From Caldalkalibacillus uzonensis (GTDB lineage: Bacteria > Bacillota > Bacilli > Caldalkalibacillales > Caldalkalibacillaceae), in assembly GCF_030814135.1 (NCBI RefSeq), contig NZ_JAUSUQ010000002.1, forward strand, positions 62,001 to 126,000: a DNA stretch of 64,000 nt, in the 5' to 3' direction. Every line of letters begins with the position of its first letter. Within the stretch, counting starts at the first letter, position 1. Position numbers and translations under genes: made by a program. Under the pieces are notes generated by a model. It ran no database searches. It had not been told where the DNA came from and saw only the letters and a program-made list of their open reading frames with translations. Positions 54,337-63,330 of this stretch are shown piece after piece.

Positions 54337-55935
54337 TTAATCCCGCTTGACGACATAGCCAGCTTTCTCCCTGTCCCAGGCATTGCCGATCCCCATTTCC
54401 TTCAGTTTAAATTTTTGGATCCGTTCCGTGGCCGTTTTGGGAAAGGCGTTGGTGAACTCAACATAGCGGGGGACCATAAAATAAGCCATCCGTTCCTGGC
54501 ACCAATCTAATAATTCTTCAGGTGAAAGCTGTTCTCCTTCCCTGACAATCACAAAAATTTTGACATCTTCTTCGCCCAATTCAGAAGGAACACCGACCGC
54601 TGCCGATTCCAGTACTTTGGGGTGCGTATTCACTACTTTTTCAATCTCCCAGGAAGAAATGTTCTCCCCGCGGCGGCGAATACATTGTTTGATCCGGTCG
54701 ACGAAGTAGAAGTAGCCTTCTTCATCTTGATATCCCCGATCTCCAGAGTGAAACCATCCTCCCGCCATAGCCTCACAGGTGGCCTCAGGATTCTTGTAAT
54801 AGCCCTCCATTAGTGTATGAGGTTGGTCTGAGCGGATGAGAATTTCCCCGACTTCTCCCGGAGCGGCCTTTTCTCCCTGGTCATTGACCACCTGCATCTC
54901 GATATAGGAGAGAGGCCGGCCGATTGAAGGAGGCCTGTTGGCCTGAAGAGGATTGGCCATACAAAATCCAGCCGTTTCAGTCAAACCATAGCCCTCAACG
55001 ATACGTAAATCAAACCTCTTCTCAAAATAGGACCAAAATTCTTTTGGGGTGGCGGCACAGGCGGCCAACCGGACCGGATTGTCCCGGTCGTCTTCATTCT
55101 CCGGCTGCTTACACAAAATGGTGATCATGGAACCCAAGGCATTAAACATTGTGGCCTGGTGGTAACGGATATCCTGCCAAAAACGGGAGGCGCTGAACCG
55201 TTTTTCCAAGGCAATGGTGGCGTTAACGGAGATAGAGCCCAGCACTGTGGTGGTGTGGGCATTGACATGGAAAAGGGGCAAGTTGGTAAACAAAATGTCC
55301 CCAGGCCGCGCACCTATCATTTCCCGGGCAAATGCTTCTCCAGCATTAACATAGGCATGGTGGCTTAACATCACTCCTTTGGGCAAACCGGTCGTGCCCG
55401 ATGTATAGAGGATGCTGTTCACATCCTGACCACGAACAGCACAGGTTCGTTGCGGCTGGAGATCCGTTGCGGTTAGCTCCTGCCACTCCAGGACAGGACA
55501 AGCATTGTTAGACTGAGTGGAAAGCAATTTTTGCCCCTGTTCATCTGCACCAGCCAGCACGATTTTAACCCCTCTTAAACTTTCAGGCAACTTGTCTAAG
55601 ATTTTAGCCTGATACTGGGGATGGGCGATGATCAGCTTGCAATCGGAATGATCAAGGATGTAGCGCAACCCTTCTCCCTTAAGGTGCACATTAAGGGGCA
55701 CTTTGACTGCCCCAAGGGAAGACAGTGCAAACCAGATATCCAAGTACTCCGGACAGTTGTCCAGCATCAGACACACCGTATCCCCTTCTTGTATCCCTAC
55801 TCTCTCCAACCCTGCTGCCATCCGGTTTACCCGGTCATATAATGAGGCATAAGTGATCTGTTGATCTTTAAAGCGGAGATAGATTTTATCCGGACTTTTT
55901 TCAATCTGTTGGAGCAAAAATTGATAAAGATTCAT
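54337..55935 (-). CDS. Acyl-CoA synthetase (AMP-forming), CaiC-like
   Basis: A 532-residue ANL-family ligase that activates a carboxylic acid to its CoA ester. It has the P-loop YTSGTTGLPKG near residue 175, the adenylate-binding GYGLTE near 310, the hinge GDRGYQDEEGYFYFVDRIKQ near 405, R-R-R-G-E-N-I-S and the C-terminal catalytic Lys in the ERIQKFKLKE segment. Sequence style is that of crotonobetaine/carnitine or short-chain acid CoA ligases; the substrate is not fixed. Start is the ATG at 55935 with AGGAGG 8 bases before. It lies between a TRAP transporter and the broken Fe-ADH. Confidence 0.9.
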   Translation of the reverse strand: MNLYQFLLQQIEKSPDKIYLRFKDQQITYASLYDRVNRMAAGLERVGIQEGDTVCLMLDNCPEYLDIWFALSSLGAVKVPLNVHLKGEGLRYILDHSDCKLIIAHPQYQAKILDKLPESLRGVKIVLAGADEQGQKLLSTQSNNACPVLEWQELTATDLQPQRTCAVRGQDVNSILYTSGTTGLPKGVMLSHHAYVNAGEAFAREMIGARPGDILFTNLPLFHVNAHTTTVLGSISVNATIALEKRFSASRFWQDIRYHQATMFNALGSMITILCKQPENEDDRDNPVRLAACAATPKEFWSYFEKRFDLRIVEGYGLTETAGFCMANPLQANRPPSIGRPLSYIEMQVVNDQGEKAAPGEVGEILIRSDQPHTLMEGYYKNPEATCEAMAGGWFHSGDRGYQDEEGYFYFVDRIKQCIRRRGENISSWEIEKVVNTHPKVLESAAVGVPSELGEEDVKIFVIVREGEQLSPEELLDWCQERMAYFMVPRYVEFTNAFPKTATERIQKFKLKEMGIGNAWDREKAGYVVKRD

Positions 55936-56002
55936 TTCCACAACCTCCTCCCTGCCTGTAACGATGTATACGCTTGGTCACTTTGGTTCATACCAAGGTT
56001 TC

Positions 56003-57328
56003 TTAGTTTTTCAACACATCGGGCAGCCACAAAATCAACTCAGGGAAGATGATCGCCACTGCCAGCACCAGCAGGATAATGACGACAAACGGCAAAACCC
56101 CTTTGTAAATGGTGGAGAGTTTGACCGACGGTGGCACAATGCCTTTAATGTAAAACAACGAATAGCCGAAAGGAGGAGTTAAGAACGAGGTTTGAAGCAT
56201 TAAAGCAATACAGGTGACCACCCATAGCATATTAAAGTCGTACGCATGCAACAGAGGTAAAAAGATGGGAAAAACAATCATCACAATGCCGATCCAGTCG
56301 ATGAACATGCCCAGTACAAAGGTGACCATCAGCATCAGGATAAAAACGCCCCAGGCGTTTAACCCGAAGGCCTCCACCAGTCCCTGAATCAGCTGATCAC
56401 CACTGAGGGCCAGAAACATGGAAGCAAAAGCATTGGCTCCAACTAAGATAATGAGCACCATAGCTGTCGTCTTGGCTGTATCATATACAGCCTCGCTCAA
56501 CATGTTAAAACTAAATTTGCGGTACACCATGGTCATCAATAGGGCGACGAAGGCACCCACACCAGAGGCTTCAGTCGGGGTAGCCACACCGGAAAAGACG
56601 GAACCCAACACTGCCACCACCAAAATAATAGGCGGGATCATGTTGACCAGACTGCCCTTGATCCTTTGCTTGATTGGGACGGCTGCCGCTTCTTCGGCGG
56701 ATAATGCCGGTCCATATTCCGGTTTGCGCCAGCAAATAAACAGAACATACAGGCAATAGGCAAAAGCCAGAAGCAGTCCGGGGATTAACGATGCTTTAAA
56801 CAGATCACCAACGGAAACTTGAGACTGAGCTCCCATTATAACCAGCATGATACTGGGCGGAATGAGGATCCCCAACGTCCCTCCAGCTGCCACCACCCCT
56901 GTTGAAAGGCGTTGGTCATAACTGTATTTAAGCAACACATGAATACCTAATAAGCCCATGGTGACGACTGAAGCACCAACCACGCCAGTGGTCGCGGCAA
57001 AAATAGTAGAAACCAAAATTACGGCCAAGGCGATTCCCCCTCTCACCCTGCCCAGCAAGTAGCGCAGTGATTCAAACAGTCCCTCAGCTATATAGGAGCG
57101 GGCCAGCAGATTGGCCATCAATGTAAACAAGGGAATGGCCACCAACGTATAATTGTTCATGGCACCAAATACACCATTAACAAACACATTAAGGGTTTGT
57201 GGGCCCCAGCCGATCAAACCAAATATCACGGCCAGCCCTCCCAATACAAAAGCAAGGGGATGACCGGTTGCTAAACCCACCATTAATCCAATAAACATGA
57301 AGATGAGAAAAAGGATCTCCAGACTCAT
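56003..57328 (-). CDS. dctM: TRAP transporter large permease (DctM)
   Basis: A 441-residue permease with about 12 membrane helices and the DctM signatures GHPLAFVLGG near the start, TTGVVGASVVTMGLLG, GGTLGILIPPSIMLVI and the late QTSFLTPPFGYSLFYIKG. It forms the transport channel of a TRAP system that takes up organic acids with a sodium gradient. It overlaps dctQ by 4 bases (ATGA). Confidence 0.93.
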   Translation of the reverse strand: MSLEILFLIFMFIGLMVGLATGHPLAFVLGGLAVIFGLIGWGPQTLNVFVNGVFGAMNNYTLVAIPLFTLMANLLARSYIAEGLFESLRYLLGRVRGGIALAVILVSTIFAATTGVVGASVVTMGLLGIHVLLKYSYDQRLSTGVVAAGGTLGILIPPSIMLVIMGAQSQVSVGDLFKASLIPGLLLAFAYCLYVLFICWRKPEYGPALSAEEAAAVPIKQRIKGSLVNMIPPIILVVAVLGSVFSGVATPTEASGVGAFVALLMTMVYRKFSFNMLSEAVYDTAKTTAMVLIILVGANAFASMFLALSGDQLIQGLVEAFGLNAWGVFILMLMVTFVLGMFIDWIGIVMIVFPIFLPLLHAYDFNMLWVVTCIALMLQTSFLTPPFGYSLFYIKGIVPPSVKLSTIYKGVLPFVVIILLVLAVAIIFPELILWLPDVLKN

Positions 57329-57837
57329 ACTGTTTCCCCCTTGACCAGGATAACGATCCGCTTTAATACCTCAGAGATGCCTTGTAAGAGCAGCAAACCG
57401 AAAGCAACAGGAATCACCGTTTTGAGCGGATAGACGGGAGGGGAAAACAATGAACTGGAAGTCTCTTTGATCGCCCAGGATTTGGCGGCATAATCCATGC
57501 CGATCCAAAAAATACCGACCACAAACGGGAAGAAAAACAGCACATAGGTGCACAAATCCAGCCAGGCCCTTGTTTTAAGTGGAAATTTTTCATATATAAT
57601 ATCTACGGATACCATACTCTTGTGCAGCAGGGCGTAAGCTGCCACAATCATGAAATGGAAGCCGTAAACCATGGTAATGGTTTCGTAGGTCCAAATCGTG
57701 GGCGAATTTAACACCCGGCGGCTGATCACTTCAAATACAACCAGGAACGTTAAGACAAGTACAGACCAGGCACCTATTTTTCCAATCCAGTCATTAACCG
57801 TGTCGATGATGTGTATCACCTTTTTGATCCCATTCAT
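57325..57837 (-). CDS. dctQ: TRAP transporter small permease (DctQ)
   Basis: A 170-residue protein with four membrane helices and the DctQ-type VFEVISRRVLNSPTIWTYE segment. It works with DctM and the DctP binding protein. Start is the ATG at 57837 with GGAG 8 bases upstream; the frame opens earlier (57879) without support. It follows dctP by 85 bases. Confidence 0.9.
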   Translation of the reverse strand: MNGIKKVIHIIDTVNDWIGKIGAWSVLVLTFLVVFEVISRRVLNSPTIWTYETITMVYGFHFMIVAAYALLHKSMVSVDIIYEKFPLKTRAWLDLCTYVLFFFPFVVGIFWIGMDYAAKSWAIKETSSSLFSPPVYPLKTVIPVAFGLLLLQGISEVLKRIVILVKGETV

Positions 57838-57922
57838 GTCACTCTCTCCTGACTTGTAATGTCTTTTCAAGTGATTCATGTGGAAGAGACGGGCCCAAAA
57901 TAGCCCGTCAATCTTATCACAT

Positions 57923-59065
57923 TTAATCGTTATTCAGCATGGAGCCGTAATTGCTGCCAAAGCCCCATGGTCCTTGGAATTCACGGTAGTTGGCATATGT
58001 TCTCAAATATGCTCGCTGGCTTTCCAACACCCTGGAAAAATCAGGGTTTTCAGCAGCCAGTTCCTCATATATACGTTGAACAGCCTCTTCCACACGCGCC
58101 AAATCTTCCTCCGGATATTGGTTAACTGTGATGCCGTGTTCTTCGATCATCTCGTTGGTTTTCACTGCATCCATATAGATCGCTTTCATCGAACGTTCCA
58201 ACATGGTTGTTTTAGCTGCTATCTGAACAATCTCTTTCAAATCATCAGGCAGTGAGTCCCATGCATCCTTATTGATCATCACGCCAAACACCGCTGCTGT
58301 TTGATGCCACCCTGGTGCCGCCCAGTACTCTGTCACCTCATGAAGATTAGCAATATTGTCCGCCCATGGTGTGGCAAACTCTGCTGCATCAACTACCCCT
58401 CTCTGCAGGGACTCATAGATTTCATGGGCTGGAAGATTGACAGGATTGCCTCCAAATTCCTGTAACAAACGCTGCTGAATCAAGCCAACAAAACGGATGT
58501 TCATACCGGCGATATCATCAAGACTTTCAACAGGCACGTTAGAGCGGATACCTGACTCCATGCCATGGACTGTGTGAGGAAAGTAAATGGTATTATGCTG
58601 ACCATAGATGTCATGATACATGTCCAGTCCCCCTGCCTCATAGATCCATACCATGAAGTCAATGCCGTTTAATCCCACAGCATGAGAGCCAAGAAGATCA
58701 AAGGCGGTGTTCCGGCCGGACCAGTAGTTAGGCCAGTCTCCTCCCATCTCTACAGTGCCATCACTGACCATATCCAACACCTGATTGGCTTGGGCCAGCT
58801 CACCCACTTGATGGAGGTTGATATTGATCCGGCCGTTACTCAGCTTGTGAACCAAATCAACAAAATGCTGGTCCTGTTCATAGTGCACAGATCCTGCCGC
58901 CCAGGTGGTGATCATTCTCCAGTTAAATGTTTCACCACCGTTATGGTCCTTCTCCTCAGAATTTGTTGGATTAGTACTCGCCGATTCGGACTGCTCCAAG
59001 CAGCCTGTGGTCAACGCCATCACTGCTAATAACAGGATAATCAGGTAAGCCAATCGTTTGATCAT
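57923..59065 (-). CDS. dctP: TRAP transporter substrate-binding lipoprotein (DctP)
   Basis: A 380-residue extracellular binding protein: signal peptide with LTTGC lipobox (Cys22), a polar linker and the DctP domain from about residue 48 (WRMITTWAAGSVHYEQDQHFVD, then ANIRFVGL-like GMNIRFVGLIQQ and the substrate-Arg region). The sequence resembles the TakP/alpha-keto acid binding branch, so an organic acid is the expected ligand. AAAAGGGGG lies before the ATG. First gene of the dctPQM set. Confidence 0.9.
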   Translation of the reverse strand: MIKRLAYLIILLLAVMALTTGCLEQSESASTNPTNSEEKDHNGGETFNWRMITTWAAGSVHYEQDQHFVDLVHKLSNGRININLHQVGELAQANQVLDMVSDGTVEMGGDWPNYWSGRNTAFDLLGSHAVGLNGIDFMVWIYEAGGLDMYHDIYGQHNTIYFPHTVHGMESGIRSNVPVESLDDIAGMNIRFVGLIQQRLLQEFGGNPVNLPAHEIYESLQRGVVDAAEFATPWADNIANLHEVTEYWAAPGWHQTAAVFGVMINKDAWDSLPDDLKEIVQIAAKTTMLERSMKAIYMDAVKTNEMIEEHGITVNQYPEEDLARVEEAVQRIYEELAAENPDFSRVLESQRAYLRTYANYREFQGPWGFGSNYGSMLNND

Positions 59066-59183
59066 AAATATCCCCCTTTTGGCATTTTGTTAGTTCAATA
59101 TTAACCAATATTTAGAATTAACAGAAATTTATAGATGCACCTCCCCGTGGTTATGAGTTTATTGAAAGGGGGCAAGGACGGCT

Positions 59184-59969
59184 CTACTGAGCCGTATAAC
59201 CCCCGTCAATCACCACCGTCTGACCGGTTATTCCTTGTGCTTTTGAGCTGGCCAGAAAGAGGGCATGATGGGCAATCTCCTCCACCTGTAACAGCCTTTT
59301 TTGAGGAACGAGAGGATAAATCACTTCCTCCAGCACTTCATCCAGGGAAACCTGACGCGTCCGGGCCAAGTCTTCCAATTGGTTGCGGACCAGTGGCGTA
59401 TCCACATATCCTGGACACAACGCATTGACCGTTATGCCGTGTTCGGCCCCTTCCAGGGCAGCCACTTTGGTCAGTCCGATCACACCATGTTTGGCACTGT
59501 TGTAGGCCGCCTTTCCAGCGAATCCAATCAGCCCGTTAATCGAGGCAATATTAATAATGCGGCCAAACTGTTGTTTTTTCATCATGGGAAACACATATTT
59601 GATGGCCATAAACGGTGCAGTTAACATCAACCGGACCATTTTTTCGAATGTCTCTGTGGGGAACGATTCAATGAAGGAGACGTGCTGCATCCCCGCATTG
59701 TTGATCAGAATATCGACTTGTCCATACGTTTCTACTGTATGTTCAAGCGCCGCCTTTAATTCGTGCTCTTCACACACATTGCAAGTGATACCGAGGACTG
59801 AGCAACCTTCTTTGGCCAGCCGGGCTGCTTCTTCCTGCGCTTTTGCCCCGTTAATATCACTGATCATGACACGGGCCCCGTGACGGGCAAAAGCTTCAGC
59901 AATAGCCAAGCCGATACCACTTGCCGCTCCTGTAATAAATAAAACTTTGCCTTTCACATCACTCAACAT
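59184..59969 (-). CDS. 3-hydroxybutyrate dehydrogenase (SDR)
   Basis: A 261-residue SDR with TGAASGIG, NNAG and catalytic YNSAKHG. The conserved NALCPGYVDTPLVRNQ segment after the active site is typical of 3-hydroxybutyrate dehydrogenases. The reaction oxidises (R)-3-hydroxybutyrate to acetoacetate with NAD. It follows the GntP-type permease by 49 bases and thus lies behind the sigma-54 promoter. GAGGGG precedes the ATG. Confidence 0.87.
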   Translation of the reverse strand: MLSDVKGKVLFITGAASGIGLAIAEAFARHGARVMISDINGAKAQEEAARLAKEGCSVLGITCNVCEEHELKAALEHTVETYGQVDILINNAGMQHVSFIESFPTETFEKMVRLMLTAPFMAIKYVFPMMKKQQFGRIINIASINGLIGFAGKAAYNSAKHGVIGLTKVAALEGAEHGITVNALCPGYVDTPLVRNQLEDLARTRQVSLDEVLEEVIYPLVPQKRLLQVEEIAHHALFLASSKAQGITGQTVVIDGGYTAQ

Positions 59970-60018
59970 CTTTTCCCCTCTCTTCTATATGGAATATGCA
60001 CTTAGTGTCATCACATGT

Positions 60019-61332
60019 CTATAAACCCAATGAGAATAAGAGGATGGCCAAGATCACTCCTAAGAGCGGTGTAATGACCGTCACAGCTGCAACTGCCGGA
60101 TAAGCCTCTTTATGAGTCTCCTCACAGATGGCCCGGATCGTGGTGACCACATAACCGTTGTGGGGCAGTGAATCCAAGGCGCCGGAGGAGATCGCCACTA
60201 CGCGGTGCAGCTGATCAGGATTAACGCCCATGTCCAAGTAAGTGGGCGCCAAGATGGGCAAAGCAATGGCCTGGCCGCCGGAAGCAGATCCGGTCAGTCC
60301 GGCAATGACACTGATGGCAATGGCCGCACCAATGAGCGGGTCGCCGGGCAGGTGGGTGATGGCATCTACCGCTATCTGAAACGCTGCCGACTCCCTGGCC
60401 ACCGAACCAAAACCGACCACAGCTGCCGTATTGGCAATGGCCACCAAAGCACCGAGCGTACCCGCCGAAGCTGATTCCCATACGTTTTTTAAGTAGCGGC
60501 GGTTACATAGCCAAGTGGCGATCACACCGCTCAATAAGGCCAGAATGAGCGCTGAATGTTCCAGGGAATCATGAAAGATAAAGGCGACGACCAGGACCAC
60601 AAGCAGAGGTATGAGTCCCATCACAGGCTTGGGAAGGTGATCTTGATCGACCTTGGGATCATTAGGCCGTTCTTCAAAACTTTCTCCCCTAGCCACTGCT
60701 TTAGCTATCATTTTCTTCAGCCACCAGTAGCCAAAAACAGCCATGAACACAGCTACAATTAAACTGACTTCCCAGGCAGCATAAGGGCTGGTCCCCAAGT
60801 AAGGAATAGGGATCCAGTTTTGAATCTCCGGTGAACCAGCCGATGTCATCGTAAACGTGACGGATCCGAAAGCAAGAGCAGCAGGGATAAACCGCCTAGG
60901 CAAATTGGCCTGTTTAAATAATCCCAAGGCCATAGGGTAGACGGAAAAAGCCACTACGAACAAACTGACTCCGCCATAGGTTAAAATCGCGCAGGCCGTT
61001 ACAACTGCTAAAACGGCATACTTCACGCCTAAGCGGTCAACCACCCATTTGGCGACACTGTCGGCTGCTCCCGCATCTTCCATCACCTTCCCAAAAATAG
61101 AACCCAGCAAAAACATAAGAAACCATGAAGCAACAAATCCAGAAAAGCCTTGCATATAACTGCCAACCAGACTTGCCTCTCCCTCCTCCGCCAATTGGGG
61201 AAACAAAGGGATACCGCTGAACACGGCCAGAAATAAGGCACACAACGGGGCTGCGATGAGCAGATTCATTCCCCGCATCGTTAACAAAATAAGTAAAGCT
61301 AATCCGCCAATCAGGCCAATCATACTCAGCAT
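60019..61332 (-). CDS. GntP-family organic acid permease
   Basis: A 437-residue transporter with about 12 helices and GntP-type segments SGSASGGQAIALPILAPTYL and ALDSLPHNGYVVT. Members take up gluconate, D-serine or hydroxy acids. Relatives of the D-beta-hydroxybutyrate permease type occur with 3-hydroxybutyrate dehydrogenases, as here. AGGAGG lies 8 bases before the ATG. It is the first gene after a sigma-54 promoter and its activator gene. Confidence 0.9.
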   Translation of the reverse strand: MLSMIGLIGGLALLILLTMRGMNLLIAAPLCALFLAVFSGIPLFPQLAEEGEASLVGSYMQGFSGFVASWFLMFLLGSIFGKVMEDAGAADSVAKWVVDRLGVKYAVLAVVTACAILTYGGVSLFVVAFSVYPMALGLFKQANLPRRFIPAALAFGSVTFTMTSAGSPEIQNWIPIPYLGTSPYAAWEVSLIVAVFMAVFGYWWLKKMIAKAVARGESFEERPNDPKVDQDHLPKPVMGLIPLLVVLVVAFIFHDSLEHSALILALLSGVIATWLCNRRYLKNVWESASAGTLGALVAIANTAAVVGFGSVARESAAFQIAVDAITHLPGDPLIGAAIAISVIAGLTGSASGGQAIALPILAPTYLDMGVNPDQLHRVVAISSGALDSLPHNGYVVTTIRAICEETHKEAYPAVAAVTVITPLLGVILAILLFSLGL

Positions 61333-61389
61333 GAGTTCAACCTCCTACTATCATCTACTATCATGACCGAAACCGTTTACAAAACATAA

Positions 61390-61405
61390 AGCAAAGTTGG
61401 TGCCA
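61390..61405 (-). promoter_or_regulatory. Sigma-54 (-24/-12) promoter of gntP-hbd operon
   Basis: On the minus strand TGGCACC AACT TTGCT matches the sigma-54 consensus TGGCACG-N4-TTGCW with one mismatch, with GG and GC at the required distance. It lies 58 bases before the permease ATG, and the neighbouring gene encodes a sigma-54 activator. A CGGA...TCCG dyad at 61516-61533 is a candidate upstream activator site. Confidence 0.9.
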
Positions 61406-61580
61406 ATTCTAATCAATTTGCGGTCAAATCTTAGAAATATACTGACAATACCAGTAACGCCTTAGATCTGAACATACGGACTGAGGTTTTATACAGACGA
61501 TTTTAAGTTTGTCCACCGGATAAAAATTCCGATATTTTATACTATTTGTCTAATTTTTTGGAATGAACGCTGAACAGCAT

Positions 61581-61620
61581 AAAAATATCCACCCTCACAA
61601 TCTACATGACAGGTGGATAT
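61581..61620 (-). terminator. Terminator of sigma-54 activator gene
   Basis: A 9-bp stem ATATCCACC/GGTGGATAT (61585-61593 with 61612-61620) with an 18-base loop, followed on the minus strand by five T residues. It lies 55 bases after the activator stop. Confidence 0.8.
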
Positions 61621-61674
61621 GAGCTGGCAAGAACAGCCAATGCTAGTTTACATCTGTTGTTAGTTTGGACCGGG

Positions 61675-63108
61675 TCACTCCCTGTTGTACTTATTCAATT
61701 TTGCATATATACTTGATTTACTTATACCAAGTCGTTGGGCCGTGGCCAGTTTATCATTCCCCTCCTCAGCCAGTACACGCTGAATAATTTCCGCCTCCTT
61801 CTCTTCCAACAGTTCCTTTAAGGTTTTGGGAGCCACATGCTGACCGGAGGAAGGACCAGACTGTTTAAGCAATAAAGGCGGAAGGTCCATTTCTGTGATC
61901 TGCTCTCCCTTCTTCACATATAGAGCTCGCTCCAGTACGTTGCGCAACTCGCGGACATTCCCCGGCCAGTCGTAAGCCATCAACAAGCGTTCCGCCTTTT
62001 CTGATATGCCTGTTACTTTAATGCCCGTTTCTTTTCTCAGCTCCTGCAAAATATGTTTTACCATGAGCGGAATATCCTCTTTCCGCTCCCGTAAAGGCGG
62101 AATCTCCAAGGTGATCACATTTAAACGGTAATAGAGATCTTGACGAAACTTCCCTTGGGCCACAAGTTCCTCCAGATTTTTGTTCGTGGCGGCAATCACC
62201 CGTACATCGACAGGCTCAGGCACGTCTGCTCCCACTGGCTCAATTTCTTTCTCCTGCAAAACCCGCAGCAATTTGACCTGCATGTTTAACGGCATTTCAC
62301 TGATTTCATCCAAAAAAATTGTTCCTTTATGTGCTAAAGCAAACTTTCCTTTTTTCCCCGTTTTCCGGGCGCCGGTAAAGGAGCCTTCTTTGTAGCCAAA
62401 CAGCTCCGATTCAAACAATGTTTCAGGAATGGCGGCACAGTTGACCCGGATAAAAGGGCCATAAGCTCTCTTGCTCTCCTGATGAATGGCATGGGCAAAG
62501 AGCTCCTTCCCTGTTCCGCTTTCCCCCACAAGCAAAACTGTGGCCGGGCTGCTGGACACATTGCGGGCCAATTCCTTTACCTCATTCAGTTGGGGACTTT
62601 GGCCAATAATTTGGTTAAAGGAATATTTGGCCCCAACTCGCCGGTTTAATTCCCTTTTATAGTGTTCCAGTTCAGTTTTCAGTTTTTCAAATTTAGCATT
62701 CATGGTAAACAAATCATCCACATCTTGAAACAATACTTTACCTACGGCGGCCACCACTTCCCCTTTGTTGTTTTTGATCGGAATGCGATGGGCAATCATC
62801 TGTCCGCCTTTGATATGTTGGACTTCAGTCAGTTCGGGAACACCTGTTTTGACTACGATATGCATCCTTGTATTTTCGATTACTTCAGTGACATGCTTGC
62901 CAATGACCTCATCGATAGTTGTGCCCAGGAATGAGGCATACGTTTCATTGATAGAGGTAATATAACCTTCTTTGTCCACCATGACCACACCTTCATAGGC
63001 ATGTTCCAGGGCGGTCTTGTACAAATCCAGCTCTTTTTCTGCTTCTTTTACTCTATTGGTCAGCTTAATAAGTAGACGGTGAATCCATCCGTAACGTTTG
63101 ATGTGCAT
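61675..63108 (-). CDS. Sigma-54-dependent PAS-domain transcriptional activator
   Basis: A 477-residue enhancer-binding protein. A coiled N-terminus leads into a PAS domain (about 35-135, ALEHAYEGVVMVDKEGYITSIN), then the AAA+ domain (about 160-385) with Walker A GESGTGKE, the sigma-54 contact loop as GSFTGA (Ser in place of the usual Ala), LDEISEMPL and R-fingers near LPPLRER. A Fis-type helix-turn-helix lies at the C-terminus (ATAQRLGISKSSIYAKL). No receiver domain, so the PAS domain should sense a ligand. GGGGGTGA lies 4 bases before ATG 63108. It most likely drives the adjacent gntP-hbd cluster. Confidence 0.94.
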   Translation of the reverse strand: MHIKRYGWIHRLLIKLTNRVKEAEKELDLYKTALEHAYEGVVMVDKEGYITSINETYASFLGTTIDEVIGKHVTEVIENTRMHIVVKTGVPELTEVQHIKGGQMIAHRIPIKNNKGEVVAAVGKVLFQDVDDLFTMNAKFEKLKTELEHYKRELNRRVGAKYSFNQIIGQSPQLNEVKELARNVSSSPATVLLVGESGTGKELFAHAIHQESKRAYGPFIRVNCAAIPETLFESELFGYKEGSFTGARKTGKKGKFALAHKGTIFLDEISEMPLNMQVKLLRVLQEKEIEPVGADVPEPVDVRVIAATNKNLEELVAQGKFRQDLYYRLNVITLEIPPLRERKEDIPLMVKHILQELRKETGIKVTGISEKAERLLMAYDWPGNVRELRNVLERALYVKKGEQITEMDLPPLLLKQSGPSSGQHVAPKTLKELLEEKEAEIIQRVLAEEGNDKLATAQRLGISKSSIYAKLNKYNRE

Positions 63109-63182
63109 AGGGTCACCCCCACTCAATCTCCCAATGGTTTATCTTGTCAAACCATACGAAAATGCGCAAAACTCAGTAAAAT

Positions 63183-63191
63183 ATTATATCA
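63183..63191 (-). promoter_or_regulatory. Extended -10 promoter of sigma-54 activator gene
   Basis: TGATATAAT on the minus strand is a perfect extended -10 element 75-83 bases before the activator start. No good -35 is seen at 16-18 bases. Confidence 0.5.
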
Positions 63192-63253
63192 TGATCCGAG
63201 ACCACCAACTACCTGCCCCCATCCATACAATGCTATGTCTCAATCCATAAATA

Positions 63254-63298
63254 AACGGCGCTCATCTCTCCAGATTGCACTGAGAGATATACGCCGTT
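63254..63298 (-). terminator. Probable terminator of odhB
   Basis: AACGGCG (63254-63260) pairs with CGCCGTT (63292-63298) and an inner TCTCTC/GAGAGA stem follows after a small internal loop. On the minus strand a T-rich TTTATTTATGG tail follows, 33 bases after odhB. Confidence 0.65.
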
Positions 63299-63330
63299 AT
63301 GAGTTCCAATGGTTATAAGCTAAAAACTGT

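Noticed and set aside
63079-63318. Plus-strand frame of 79 codons opposite the sigma-54 activator start
   Set aside because: No ribosome binding site; shadow of the activator gene and its promoter region.
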